A model generated the notes under the pieces. That model did no database searches. It saw only the letters and a program-made list of their open reading frames with translations, and was not told the DNA's origin. The position numbers and the translations under genes are program-made. From positions 124,001 through 188,000 of the forward strand of contig CAVSIA010000012.1 of NCBI GenBank assembly GCA_963727575.1: a DNA stretch of 64,000 nt. Reading direction: 5' to 3'. The stretch is from JAHQVI01 sp963727575. Lineage in GTDB: Bacteria; Pseudomonadota; Alphaproteobacteria; Rhizobiales; Rhodomicrobiaceae. Of the stretch, positions 1 to 10,507 are shown piece after piece; the stretch's first letter is position 1; each line of letters opens with the position of its first letter.

Positions 1-1583
1 GTCCGAAGTCGCGGACGCGGTCAAGGAATCCTTCGTCGCCGCATGCGTCGCCTTTCTGCTGTTCGTCGCCATCGTCGGCATCAAGACCGAGAACGCCCAG
101 GAAGGCCTCCAGCTCATCTACCGGATGGGCCTCGCCATAACGCTCGCGGCGTCGATCGGCGTGCTGCGCTTCGTGGCCGAGTTGCTGCTCTGGCGCCGGA
201 CCGCCGTGCGCGAGGCGATCGTCGAGGCGCTGCCGGTCAACACGCTGGCAACCGTGCTCGGCGCGCTCGCGGTCACTGCCTATGCCATCGGCGCGATCTA
301 TTTCCTCTTTCGGGGGTCTCAAGAGGCAGCGGCCGATGGCGCGGCCAGCCTGTTTTCCAGCCCGCAATGGCAAGAACGCGCTCGGACCTTCATCGAGCTC
401 ACGAGCCTGCTTTTCCTGGCGCTGTTCGTCGTATTGACGCGTAATGGGCCTGATCATGCTGGCCCGCCGCCTGTTGCGCTCCGTGACCGCAGGACGCGAG
501 CAAAGCGCCTCCACCGCGGCGAAACCGCGCGCTGACCAAGGAATTCGGCCAGCAATTCGCGCCCTGCCCTCCTGGTCATCGCCATCATCCTGCCGCTCCT
601 GGTTGCCGGCGCGCAGCAGCGCTATGCGCTCGATACGGCGATCCAGGTGCTGACCTACATCATGCTCGGCTGGGGGCTGAACATCGTCGTCGGCCTGGCC
701 GGGCCTGCTCGACCTCGGCTATGTCGCCTTCTACGCGGTCGGCGCCTATTCCTATGCGCTGATCGCGACCGAGCTCGGCTGGTCGTTCTGGGTCTGCCTG
801 CCGCTTGCCGGCTTTTTCGCCGCCTTGTGGGGCATCATTCTCGGCTTCCCGGTCCTGCGCCTGCGCGGCGACTATCTCGCCATCGTCACGCTGGCATTCG
901 GCGAGATCATCCGCGTCGTGCTGCTGAACTGGTATTCGCTGACCAACGGTCCGGACGGGATTTCGCGCATCCCGAAGATCACCTTCTTCGGCCTCAGCTT
1001 CGACCGCTTCGGCGAGGGCACCAAATTCCACGAATTCTTCGGCATCGGCTACGATCCGATCTACCGGATCATCTTCCTCTATTACGTCATCCTGATGCTG
1101 GCGCTGATGGTCAACTTCGTCACGCAGCGGCTGCGGCGGCTGCCGATCGGCCGCGCCTGGGAAGCGCTGCGCGAGGATGAGATCGCCTGCCGCTCGCTCG
1201 GCATCAACATCACCATCACCAAGCTGAGCGCCTTTGCCATCGGCGCCATGTTCGGCGGCATCGCCGGTTCGTTCTTCGCCACGCGGCAGGGCTTCATCAG
1301 CCCGGAATCCTTCGTCTTCCAGGAATCGGCGCTCGTGCTCGCCGTCGTCGTCCTCGGGGGACTGGGCAGCCAGATCGGCATCGTCATCGCCGCCGCCGTG
1401 CTGATCGGAAGCTCGGAATTCTTCCGCGAGCTGGCCGAATACCGCATGCTGATCTTCGGCATGTCGATGGTTGCCATCATGGTCTGGCGCCCGCGCGGCC
1501 TGATCTCCTCGCGCACGCCGACCATCGTGCTCAAGGAGCGCAGGGAGATATCCGGACAGCTCGTCAAAGAGGGCGCGGGCTGA
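1..1583 (+). CDS. livM: Branched-chain amino-acid ABC transporter permease LivM (5' partial, frameshifted)
   Basis: This is an inner-membrane permease of the Liv (HAAT) ABC importer. The N-terminal part (to about base 440) is the extra hydrophobic DUF3382-like segment seen in LivM of this group, and the rest (from about base 566) is the permease core, with the conserved stretch LRLRGDYLAIVTLAFGEI near 860-910. The reading frame enters from before base 1, so the start codon lies outside the window. Four one-base frame changes, each best explained by an extra base, lie near 442, 500, 564 and 702. With them removed the visible part is about 525 codons. The last codon overlaps the livG start, as expected in a liv operon. 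The breaks look like sequence error, not decay, because the downstream frame is perfectly conserved. Confidence 0.85.
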
Positions 1584-2422
1584 TGGCCGACAACGATACC
1601 ATTCTCGAGGTCGATCATCTGACCATGCGCTTCGGCGGCCTCGTCGCGGTGGACGATCTGTCCTTCAACGCGAAACGCGGCGAGATCACCGCGATCATCG
1701 GCCCGAACGGCGCCGGCAAGACCACCGTGTTCAACTGCCTGACCGGCTTCTACAAGCCGACCGAGGGCATGATCCGGCTCCACAATCCGAAATATGACGA
1801 GCCCTTCCTTCTGGAGCGCATGGAGGAGCACCATATTTCCGACCAGGCCGCCGTCGCCCGGACCTTCCAGAACATCCGCCTGTTCAGCGGCATGACCGTG
1901 CTGGAAAATCTGCTCGTCGCCCAGCACGCAGCGCTCAACAAAGCCTCGTTCTTCTCCATCGCCGGACTTCTCGGTCTGCGACGCTTCAAGACGGCCGAGG
2001 CCGAAGCGGTGGCATTCGCCTGCTACTGGCTGGACAAGCTCAATCTGATCGACCGCGCCGACGACGCCGCCGGCGACCTGCCCTATGGCGACCAGCGCCG
2101 GCTCGAAATCGCGCGCGGCGATGTGCACGCGGCCGGTGCTGCTGTGCCTCGACGAGCCGGCCGCCGGCCTCAATCACCGCGAATCCCACGACCTCAACGA
2201 CACGCTGAGATGGATCAGGCAGGAGCACGGCACCTCGATCCTGCTCATCGAGCACGATATGGGCGTGGTGATGGGCATCTCCGACCACATCGTCGTGCTC
2301 GACTACGGCCGCAAGATCTCCGACGGCGACCCCGAATTCATCCGCAACGACCCCACCGTGATCGCCGCCTATCTCGGCGTCGAGGAGGAAGAGGTCGGCG
2401 AAGTCGAAGCGGAGGTCGGCCG

Positions 2423-2426
<4 letters not shown>
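1583..2426 (+). CDS. livG: Branched-chain amino-acid ABC transporter ATP-binding protein LivG (one frameshift)
   Basis: Cytoplasmic ATPase subunit of the Liv importer. The start ATG overlaps the livM stop. Walker A GPNGAGKTT lies at about residues 40-48, the Q-loop region follows at ARTFQNIRLF, and the Walker B motif LLCLDEPAAGLN and H-loop LLIEHDMGVVMGI follow in the second frame. One extra base near 2117 breaks the frame just before Walker B; removing it gives 280 residues, a normal LivG length plus a short acidic tail. The TGA stop overlaps the livF ATG (ATGA), indicating translational coupling. Confidence 0.88.
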
Positions 2427-3147
<721 letters not shown>

Positions 3148-3167
3148 TTGGGGTCACGGCCGGCGTC

Positions 3168-3541
3168 ATGATGGGCTTGATCGTCGAGAAATCCTACGTC
3201 GCCTTTTTCGTCGTCACGGTCATCCTGGGCGGGGGCGCCGCGTTCATGACCGGGCGGGCGCTGGCGCGGTCGTGGAAGTCGTTCGGCCGGCTCGTCATCT
3301 ACCTGATGCTGCTGGCGTCGCGGTGCGCTTCCTGCATTGGGGCCTGTTTCTCGACGCGACGCTGGAGAGCTGGCGGGCCGTTCAGGGCACGCTGTTGTCG
3401 CTGCACTATTACCTTGTGGATACGGCTGTACTGATCGCTGCGGGGGCTCTAGGGTATAGGCTGCAACGTGCCGAGCAGATGACGACGCAGTACGGCTGGA
3501 TCTACGAACGGACCGGTCCTCTGAGCTGGAGGAAGCGATGA
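3168..3541 (+). CDS. DUF6867 family small membrane protein (frameshifted)
   Basis: Small protein of about 124 residues with an N-terminal membrane segment (about FFVVTVILGGGAAFMTG), further hydrophobic helices, and the conserved C-terminal end MTTQYGWIYERTGPLSWR. Proteins like this follow livF in many Hyphomicrobiales, and I assign DUF6867 from memory of that neighbourhood. One base appears to be missing near 3320, between LVIYLMLLA and VRFLHWGLF; restoring it joins the two halves. Compared with the usual form there seems to be an insertion of about 15 residues (around TLESWRAVQG). Its position suggests an accessory role in branched-chain amino-acid uptake, but the function is unknown. Confidence 0.7.
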
Positions 3542-3633
3542 ACCGGCTCCCTGATCTCCCCCGACGTGATGGATCGCTTGGCGTTCGCTTCACATAACAT
3601 CTAAAACAGAGAAGGCAACGGAAGGGACATTTC

Positions 3634-4730
3634 ATGAAAAAATACCTGTTAGCTGCCGCAATCCTGGGTCTCGGCCTCGGTGGCCCGGCCCTGGCGGAGG
3701 ACATCTCCGTCGCAACGGCCGGTCCGATGACCGGCAATTATGCCACCTTCGGTGCACAGATGAAGGCCGGTGCGGAAGCCGCCGTCGCCGACATCAACGC
3801 CGCCGGCGGCGTCACGGCAGCATGCTGAAGCTGGAAGTCGGCGACGATGCCTGCGATCCGAAGCAGGCTGTCGCGGTCGCCAACAAGCTGTCCGGCCAGG
3901 GCATCAAGTTCATGGGCGGCCATTTCTGCTCGGGCTCATCGATCCCGGCATCGTCCGTCTATGCCGAGCAGGGCGTTCTGCAGATTTCGCCCGCGTCGAC
4001 CAACCCGAAACTCACCGACGAGCGCCCCGGTCCGAATATCTTCCGCGTCTGCGGCCGTGACGACCAGCAGGGCAGCGTTGCCGGCAAATATATCGCCGAC
4101 AACTTCAAGGACAAGAACGTCGCCATCCTTCACGACAAGACCGCATACGGTAAGGGCCTTGCCGACGAGACCAAGAAGTCGATGAACGCCGCCGGCAAGG
4201 ACGAAGTCCTTTACGAGGCGATCACCGCCGGTGAGAAGGACTACACGGCCATCGTTTCCAAGCTGAAGCAGGCCAATGTCGATCTCGTCTATCTCGGCGG
4301 CTATCACTCCGAAGCCGGCCTGATCGTGCGTCAGATGCGCGCCCAGGGCATGAAGACGACCCTGATGGGCGGCGATGCGCTGGTCACGCAGGAATATTGG
4401 CAGATCACCGGCAAGGACGGCGAAGGCACGCTGATGACCTTCTCCCCGGACCCGCGCAAGAACCCGGCGGCGGCTGATCTGGTGAAGATGTTCCGTGGCA
4501 AGGGCGTCGAGCCGGAAGGCTATGTGCTCTACACCTATGCTGCGTTCCAGGTGTTCAAGCAGGCCGCCGAGAAGGCCAAGAGCACGGATGTCGCCAAGCT
4601 TGTCGACGCCATGAAGGGCACCGAGTTCGACACGGCGATCGGCAAGTTCTCCTTCGACGACAAGGGTGATCCGACCCTGCCGCCTTACGCTGTCTACATC
4701 TGGAAAGACGGCAATTACGAGCAGATGTAA
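3634..4730 (+). CDS. Branched-chain amino-acid ABC transporter substrate-binding protein (one frameshift)
   Basis: Periplasmic Leu/Ile/Val-type binding protein. Residues 1-21 form a Sec signal peptide ending GPALA before EDISVATAGPMTG, and the rest is a type I periplasmic binding fold with the typical ATFGAQMKAGAEAAVADINAAGGV opening. One base is missing near 3814 (most simply an AAC codon read as AC); restoring it gives 365 residues, the normal length. It lies downstream of livMGF and DUF6867 after a 90-base gap with its own ribosome site (GGAAGGGAC before the ATG), and is closed by a strong terminator. Ligand specificity cannot be read from sequence, but the context points to leucine, isoleucine and valine. 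Confidence 0.86.
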
Positions 4731-4754
4731 TCGGCTCGACCATCGGTTAGAATG

Positions 4755-4786
4755 AGAAGCCCGCCCTCGCGCGGGCTTCTTTCGTT
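4755..4786 (+). terminator. Rho-independent terminator after the Liv binding protein
   Basis: A perfect 10-base-pair inverted repeat, AGAAGCCCGC (4755-4764) and GCGGGCTTCT (4771-4780) with a six-base loop, is followed by TTCGTT. It sits 24 bases after the binding-protein stop and closes the liv operon. Confidence 0.85.
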
Positions 4787-4798
4787 CGGAGGACACTC

Positions 4799-5827
4799 AT
4801 GGATTGGCGCCCCGGCCCCCTCAACCTGATCACCGACATCGCCGGCATCGCCGTCGGCCAGACGGACGACGTAAACTCTGCGCTCCGGCGTCACCGTGAT
4901 CCTGCCGGAGCGGCCGGCCCGCGCGGCGGCCGACATTCGCGGCGGCGGACCGGGCACGCGCGAAACGGAGACCATGGCCGATGCCGGCCTCGTCAACGAA
5001 ATCCACGCGCTCGTTCTCTCCGGCGGCTCGGCGTTCGGCCTGGATGCGGCAACCGGCGTGCAGAGCTTTCTGCGCGAGAAGGGCGTCGGCATTCCCGGTC
5101 GGGCCGGTCCGCGTGCCGATCGTTCCGCAGGCGATCCTGTTCGACCTGATCAATGGCGGCGACAAGGATTGGGGCCGGCATTCCCCCTATCGCGACATGG
5201 CCTATGAGGCGGCCGCGACAGGCATCGCAGAATGTCCGGCTCGGCACCGCCGGCGCCGGATTCGGTGCAACCGTCGCGTGGGCGAAAACCGGCCAGCGCA
5301 TGATGGGCGGCACCGGCAGCGCCTCGCTGGTGCGCGAGGACGGGCTGGCCGTCGGCGCCCTGGTTGCCGTCAACGCAGCCGGCACGGTCACGGTCGGCGA
5401 CAGCCCGCATTTCTGGGCAGCGCCCTTCGAGATCGGCGGCGAGTTCGGCGGGCTCGGCTTTCCGGCGACCATCGCGGACAGCGCCCGCCATCCGATCCTC
5501 AAAGGCGCGCCGGCACAGAACACCACGCTCGGCGTCATCGCCACCAACGCGGCCCTGACCAAGGCCGAATTGAAGCGCCTCGCGGTGATGGCGCAAACCG
5601 GCATGGCGCGCGCCATCCTGCCGGTGCACACCCCCGTCGATGGCGACATCGTCTTCGCTTTATCGACGGGCGAACGCGCGCTGCAAAGCCCGGTCTTCGA
5701 TCTCACCGAGCTTGGCGCGCTTGCCGCAAACACGCTCTCGCGGGCCATTGCGCGCGGGGTGTATGAGGCGGGCGGAATTGAAGGCGCCGCCGACGTGCCC
5801 GCTTACCGGGACGTGCATGCGCGATAA
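4799..5827 (+). CDS. P1 family peptidase (DmpA/S58-like aminopeptidase), three frameshifts
   Basis: Member of the self-processing P1/S58 (DmpA, L-aminopeptidase) family of N-terminal-nucleophile hydrolases. The N-terminal signature ITDIAGIAVG, then SGVTVILPE, the glycine-rich ALVLSGGSAFGLDAA, and the processing-site region NTTLGVIATNAALTKAEL are all present; a Thr or Ser in NTTLG is the expected nucleophile after autocleavage. The C-terminal HTPVDGDIVFALSTG also fits the family. Three extra bases, near 4876, 5093 and 5224, interrupt the frame; correcting them gives 341 residues. The start has a good ribosome site (GGAGGA eight bases before ATG). It stands alone after the liv terminator, and the physiological substrate is unknown. 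Confidence 0.82.
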
Positions 5828-5945
5828 CCAAGCACGCTGAACCTTCCTTGCACTGACGGCGTCTTGTGGAAACGAAGGTAGCCTTCTGCTTGCCTTTGCA
5901 GCGATTTTTGACTAATCTCACCGCATTCAAACGAGAAGGATCGAC

Positions 5946-6121
5946 ATGCCACGAAACGCCAAAGCCTATGCTGGATTGTCCGGCCGGCGGCTCGTGGCTT
6001 TGCGCGTGAGCCGATCCTCCGGAGCCTGATCCGCCGCCGCCCTGTCTCTGACGGCGCGCCATATCGGGCAGCAATTCAGAAAATCGTGAGCTTGAAAGAC
6101 GGTACGCTGATCGTCCGCTGA
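5946..6121 (+). CDS. Small hypothetical protein, about 58 residues, probably one frameshift
   Basis: A strong ribosome site (GAGAAGGA) precedes the ATG at 5946. The first frame gives about 20 residues (MPRNAKAYAGLSGRRLVALR) and then runs into a stop, but from about base 6003 another frame reads on without interruption to a TGA at 6119-6121 with typical GC-rich codon ends (for example SLIRRRPVSDGAPYRAAIQ). Restoring one base near 6003 makes a continuous basic protein. I do not recognise the family. The surrounding sequence is rich in one-base errors, which makes the repair plausible. The rest of the 413-base gap between 5828 and 6240 shows nothing else. Confidence 0.4.
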
Positions 6122-6240
6122 CGTCATCGCGCGTTGGTGCGCGCGGTTCGTCAGTGCGCGGCCGGCCTGCGGCTCTTCAAACCTATTCTGCTTTCCGACA
6201 TCGGATTTGATGATGACTTCTCATCAGGGGTCAGGCAGCG

Positions 6241-6837
6241 ATGACGCTTGCCTGCGAACCGGTGCATCTGCGCATCCGCCGCTTCCCGCGTGGCTACCGG
6301 CGGCGCCTGCGCAAGCTCGTCCGGGGCTCCAAGCCTCTGGCGGATCTGCTCTACACGTTTCCCGGCGCCGCATTCGTGTTCGCCGCGCCATGCCGCGCGG
6401 CCGCGACGCTGACCGAGGCGCGCCTGCGGCTCGATGGCGGCCGCTCGCTGGCGGAGGTCGCCGCCGCGCTCGGGCTGCCGATGTGGCTGCGCCGGCTGCC
6501 GCCGGAAGCCTTCGCCGCGCCGCTCGGTACGCTGCCGGACGCGGCCGATTTCGGCCGCGCCATCGTCAACCTCGTCCCCGCAGATCCGGAGGCAACGGCG
6601 GCATGGCTGCAGCGCGTCAGCTTCGCCGCCGAGGCTTGCGACGACGGCTTCGCCATCTGGCTGGCGCGCCATCGCATCGAGGTGCCGGCCGGCAGCTACC
6701 GCACGCCGCTGCTGCCGCTTGCCGCCTTCGCATGGTTCTCGGCGCAGCCGCATACGGCCGCCCGCCGTCTGATCCGCAGGCCATGGCACGGCCGCATGCG
6801 CCTCAGCGCCGCGATACTCGAAGCGAATGAATGGTAG
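6241..6837 (+). CDS. Hypothetical protein encoded just upstream of a PcfJ-domain gene
   Basis: An intact 198-residue reading frame, Arg- and Ala-rich, without signal peptide or clear membrane helix. Recognisable stretches are WLRRLPPEAF and VNLVPADPEATAAWLQRV, which suggest a helical cytosolic protein. A family cannot be named. The ribosome site is AGGGG about ten bases before the ATG. It stops 12 bases before the ATG of the PcfJ-domain gene, whose ribosome site (TAGGAG) uses the end of this gene, so the two are very likely co-transcribed and functionally linked. Confidence 0.6.
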   Translation: MTLACEPVHLRIRRFPRGYRRRLRKLVRGSKPLADLLYTFPGAAFVFAAPCRAAATLTEARLRLDGGRSLAEVAAALGLPMWLRRLPPEAFAAPLGTLPDAADFGRAIVNLVPADPEATAAWLQRVSFAAEACDDGFAIWLARHRIEVPAGSYRTPLLPLAAFAWFSAQPHTAARRLIRRPWHGRMRLSAAILEANEW

Positions 6838-6849
6838 GAGCGCATCGTC

Positions 6850-7376
6850 ATGAGCTACTGTCTCGGCAAGGAGAGCCCGCGCGTCGACTGGCACCTGCCC
6901 TCCAGTCATGAAGGCTATCGCTTCGTGCCGTTACTCACGCCCGGAGCCCTGCGAGCCGAAGGCGTGCGGATGCAGAATTGCGTCGCCGCCTACCGGTCCC
7001 GCGTCGCGGCGTGCGTCGTTTGATCTATTCCATCCAGCAGGGCGAAAGACACCTGGCCACGATGGAGATCACCCGCGCCTGCGCGCGCTCGGGCCTGCCC
7101 CGGCTTGTGCAACTGGAAGGCCCGCGAAACAGCAAAGCCGATCCGGCGATCGAGAGGGCGGCGAATGGCTGGCTGGCGCGGCGCGGGCCGCTTCCGCTGT
7201 CGGCCGAAAGCACATGCGCGCAGATCCCGCCGCATTGCAGCCGTTGGCGCGCGATCTGGGAGCCCTATTGCGCGGCAAAGCCCGCTTTCGCGGACCGGCT
7301 CATGCCGCCCTGCATGACCGTGATGGTGCGGCTCGCAGTCGATCTGCGGGACCTGAGGTCATGGGGGGAGGTGTGA
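6850..7376 (+). CDS. PcfJ-domain protein (one frameshift)
   Basis: PcfJ-like protein of about 175 residues. The diagnostic block is a conserved MQNCVAAYRSRV, then a short gap, LIYSIQQGERHLATMEI, and later VQLEGPRNSKADP and ANGWLARR. PcfJ was named from a conjugative plasmid cluster, but chromosomal copies are common and have no established function. One base seems to be missing near 7010, between YRSRVAA and RRLIYSI; restoring it joins the halves. The ATG has a good ribosome site (TAGGAG). It follows the unknown 198-residue gene by 12 bases and faces rsmE, whose stop lies about 30 bases away. Confidence 0.68.
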
Positions 7377-7406
7377 TGGCGCGGCGCACCCGCCGGCGCC
7401 GGCATC

Positions 7407-8133
7407 TCAGCGCCAGTCGCCGATCACCGCATTGATCAGCGCGAGCGCGGCGACGGCGGCGGTATCGGCCCGCATGACGCGAGGGCCGAGAGAAATCGGC
7501 ACGACAAAGGGGAGCGCCCTCAGCATCTCCGCTTCGTCCTCGGCAAAGCCGCCTTCCGGCCCGATCAGCAGCGCCGCAGGCCCGGCGCGACGTCCGCCAG
7601 CGCATCGAGCGGCGATGCGAGCGGCGCCATCTCATCGGCGAAGATCAGGGCCCGCTCCGCGCGGCCAATCCTTCAGCACGGTCTCCAGCTTCTCCGGCTC
7701 GAATATATCGGGCACGCGCAGGATGCCGCATTGCTCGGCCGCCTCGACGACATTGGCGCGCATCCGCTCCATCTTGACGCGCTCGGCGACCGTCCGCCGC
7801 GTCATGACCGGCCGGAGCGCCGCCACGCCGAGTTCGGTCGCCTTCTGCACCATGAAGTCGAGCCGGGCTTTTTTCATCGGTGCGAAAAGATAGTGGATAT
7901 CCGGGCCGCCCGACTGCTCGCGCGACCTGCTTCCTGGCCACCAGCTCGCACGCGCCGCGCTTCATCGCGCCGATCTCGGCAAGCCATTCGCCGTCGCGCC
8001 CGTTGAAGACCAGGACGCTCTCGCCCGCACGCATCCGCATGACATTGCCGAGATAATGCGCCTGGTCCTTGGTGCATTCGAATGTGCGGCCGGGCGCCAG
8101 CGGGCTTGCGACGAAGAGACGGATTGCAGACAT
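7407..8133 (-). CDS. rsmE: 16S rRNA (uracil(1498)-N(3))-methyltransferase RsmE, three frameshifts
   Basis: SPOUT-class methyltransferase that modifies U1498 of 16S rRNA with S-adenosylmethionine. The N-terminal PUA-like part (IRLFVASPLAPG, then AHYLGNVMRMRAGESVLVFNGRDGEW) is followed by KKARLDFMVQKATELGV, TRRTVAERVKMERM and the SAM-binding knot LLIGPEGGF, SLGPRVMRADTAAVAAL. Frame breaks lie near 7920 (extra base), 7658 (extra base) and 7581 (missing base). Correcting all three gives 241 residues, a normal length, ending at the TGA at 7407-7409. The gene is transcribed away from ubiA; in related genomes these two are often divergent neighbours. Confidence 0.83.
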
Positions 8134-8388
8134 GGGCGTCCCGATGAGCTGTGATCGTTTCCGGCCCGGAATACCCAGGGCTTGGGCGGCGACGATAGCA
8201 AGCCCGAGCCGTTCCATGAACAGCCGGATGAAAAATGTGATGGCGCTCGCCGCTCTGTCGACCTTGCCCTCGCGAGCCGAAAGCCGCATTGCCTTCACCG
8301 CCATGACAGGCAGATAAAGCGCGCCAGGACTTTTGCGCAAGCCGGCTGCGCGATAGAGTGCGCGACGCGATAGAGCGAGAGGACAGCC

Positions 8389-9328
8389 ATGTCAGCGCCG
8401 GACGCCGGACCGGACCATCTGCGCGCCAGCGACGCGCCAGCCAGCAACTGGGTCGACCGCTACGCACCGGATGCGGCAAAGCCTTATCTGCGGCTGATGC
8501 GGGCCGACCGCCCGATCGGCACCTGGCTGCTGCTCTGGCCGTGCTGGTGGTCGGCGGCGCTGGCCTGGAATGCGGAGGGCACGCAATGGCCCGACCTCTG
8601 GCTGCTGATCCTGTTCGCCATCGGCGCGACCGTCATGCGCGGCGCGGGCTGCGTCTATAACGACATCGCCGACCGCGACTATGACGCGCAGGTCGCCCGC
8701 ACGCGCACCCGGCCGATCCCCAGCGGACAGGTTAGCGTCACCGCCGCCGCGGTCTTCATGGTGGCGCTGTCCTTCATCGGCCTGGCCGTGCTGCTGCAAT
8801 TCAACCGCTTCGCCATCATCTGGGCATGGCCTCGCTCGGCATCGTCGCGCTCTATCCGTTCATGAAGCGCATCACCTATTGGCCCCAGGTCGTGCTCGGC
8901 CTCGCCTTTTCCTGGGGCGCGCTGATGGGCTGGGCGGAGGTCTTCGCCCGTCTCGATGCGCCCGCGATCCTGCTCTATGCCGCCTCGATCGCCTGGACGG
9001 TCGGCTACGACACCATCTATGCGCATCAGGACAAGGACGACGACGCGCTGGTCGGGCTGAAATCCACGGCGCTGAAATTCGGCCGCAAGACTCGCCCCTG
9101 GCTGACGCTGTTCTACGGGCTCGCCATGGTGCTGCTGGCGCTCGCCGGTGCGACCGCCAGCGCCGGCTGGCCCTATTCGCCGGGCTGGTTCTTGCCGGCC
9201 TGCATCTTGCATGGCAAACGGTGACACTCGACACGGACGACCAGGCGAACTGCCTCGACCGGTTCCGTTCGAACCGCGATTTCGGCACGCTTGTGTTTCT
9301 GGCGCTGCTCGCCGATATGGCGATGTAG
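8389..9328 (+). CDS. ubiA: 4-hydroxybenzoate polyprenyltransferase UbiA (two frameshifts)
   Basis: Integral membrane prenyltransferase that attaches the polyprenyl tail to 4-hydroxybenzoate in ubiquinone synthesis. The first Asp-rich motif NDIADRDYDAQVARTRTRP and the second region YDTIYAHQDKDDDALVGLKSTALKFG are both present, with several hydrophobic helices between. One base is missing near 8820 (IIWAW should read IILGM) and another near 9185; restoring both gives 313 residues ending LADMAM, normal for the family. As an essential respiratory-quinone gene it is unlikely to be truly broken. Confidence 0.86.
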
Positions 9329-9361
9329 CGGCATCCATTGGATCATTGACTGGAGAGTGCT

Positions 9362-10177
9362 TTGGACGGAGCTGGCACCGGCGCAACCCTTGGCGACGAC
9401 GAAGTCCTGCTGGAGAGTGCCGTGCGCGAGGCGGGAGCCCTGGCACTCGGCTTTTTTGGCAGCGGGCTCGCCGCCACGCACAAGGCCGACAACACGCCGG
9501 TCAGCGAGGCCGACCTCGCCGTCGACCGGATGCTGCGGGACCGGCTGACGGCCGCGCGTCCCGGCTATGGCTGGCTATCGGAAGAGACCGCCGACCACCC
9601 GGAACGGTTGGCCACGCGCCGGGTCTGGATCGTCGACCCGATCGACGGCACCCGCGCCTTTCTCGCCAATTCGCCGGACTGGGTGGTCTCGGTTGCGCTC
9701 GTCGAGGACGGCCGGCCGGTGCTCGGGGCGCTGCTCAATCCGCCCAAATCGGAGTTTTACGCCGCCCGGCTCGGTGCGGGCGCATTCCTGAACGGCCGTG
9801 CGATCGAAGTCAGCGCTCCGACCCGGATCGAAGGGGCGCGCATGATCGCGGCCGAGAACCTTCTGAACCGCAAGATCTGGCGTGAGCCATGGCCTCCGAC
9901 CACCCCGATCTGGGTCAATGCGATTGCGTATCGCCTCGCTCTGATCGCAGCGGGCGAGGCAGACGCGACCCTCGCCCTGTCGGCGAAATCCGAATGGGAC
10001 CTTGCGGCAGCAGCACTTTTGGTGCAGGAAGCTGGAGGACGGGTAACTGACGCAAAAGGCGTGGATTTACGCTTTAATCAGCCAAAACCGCGTATCAATG
10101 GCGTGGTTGCCGCCGCTCCTGAGCTGCATGCGCTGCTGATCGCCCGTACAGGCCCGGTGGCGGCGCGCGAGATTTGA
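9362..10177 (+). CDS. cysQ: 3'(2'),5'-bisphosphate nucleotidase / inositol monophosphatase family protein (CysQ-like)
   Basis: Metal-dependent phosphatase of the inositol monophosphatase superfamily; CysQ members hydrolyse 3'-phosphoadenosine 5'-phosphate. Metal-binding motifs are WLSEE near residue 78, the canonical DPIDGTRAF near residue 96, and the C-terminal SEWDLAAAALLVQEAGG. The frame is intact at 271 residues. I use the TTG start at 9362, which has GGAG about nine bases upstream; no ATG fits better without losing the N-terminal helix. It heads a cluster (DUF4170, DUF374-KdtA, LpxK) that is conserved in Hyphomicrobiales. A general inositol-phosphatase role is the alternative. Confidence 0.78.
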   Translation: MDGAGTGATLGDDEVLLESAVREAGALALGFFGSGLAATHKADNTPVSEADLAVDRMLRDRLTAARPGYGWLSEETADHPERLATRRVWIVDPIDGTRAFLANSPDWVVSVALVEDGRPVLGALLNPPKSEFYAARLGAGAFLNGRAIEVSAPTRIEGARMIAAENLLNRKIWREPWPPTTPIWVNAIAYRLALIAAGEADATLALSAKSEWDLAAAALLVQEAGGRVTDAKGVDLRFNQPKPRINGVVAAAPELHALLIARTGPVAAREI

Positions 10178-10197
10178 GCGAAGATGGTGCGGCAGCA

Positions 10198-10434
10198 ATG
10201 ACGACAGAAACGACCCCGAAGCAGCTTTTGCATTTCGTATTTGGCGGTGAGCTCAAGAGCCTGGACGGCAACGAGTTCAAGGATATCAGCAATCTGGACA
10301 TGGTCGGGATCTATCCGAACTACAAAACCGCCTATGATGCTTGGAGATCGGCGGCTCAGCGGACGGTCGACAACGCCACGACCCGCTATTTCATAGTCCA
10401 CATGCATCGCCTACTCGATCCAAGCGACGATTAG
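10198..10434 (+). CDS. DUF4170 domain protein
   Basis: Small soluble protein of 78 residues starting MTTETTPKQLLHFVFGGEL, with the conserved middle SNLDMVGIYPNYKTAYDAWR and C-terminal RYFIVHMHRLLDP. DUF4170 proteins sit between cysQ and the lipid A/Kdo genes in this group of bacteria; no function is established. A TTG at 10174 overlapping the cysQ stop is an alternative start, but the ATG begins nearer to the conserved core. Its conserved placement suggests a part in envelope lipid metabolism. Confidence 0.75.
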   Translation: MTTETTPKQLLHFVFGGELKSLDGNEFKDISNLDMVGIYPNYKTAYDAWRSAAQRTVDNATTRYFIVHMHRLLDPSDD

Positions 10435-10507
10435 GGATAAAACACCCGGGGGCGGGGCAGGAAACGGTTGGGCGGCGCCCGCGCGCGCCGCTCTGAGGGA
10501 ATCGCCG

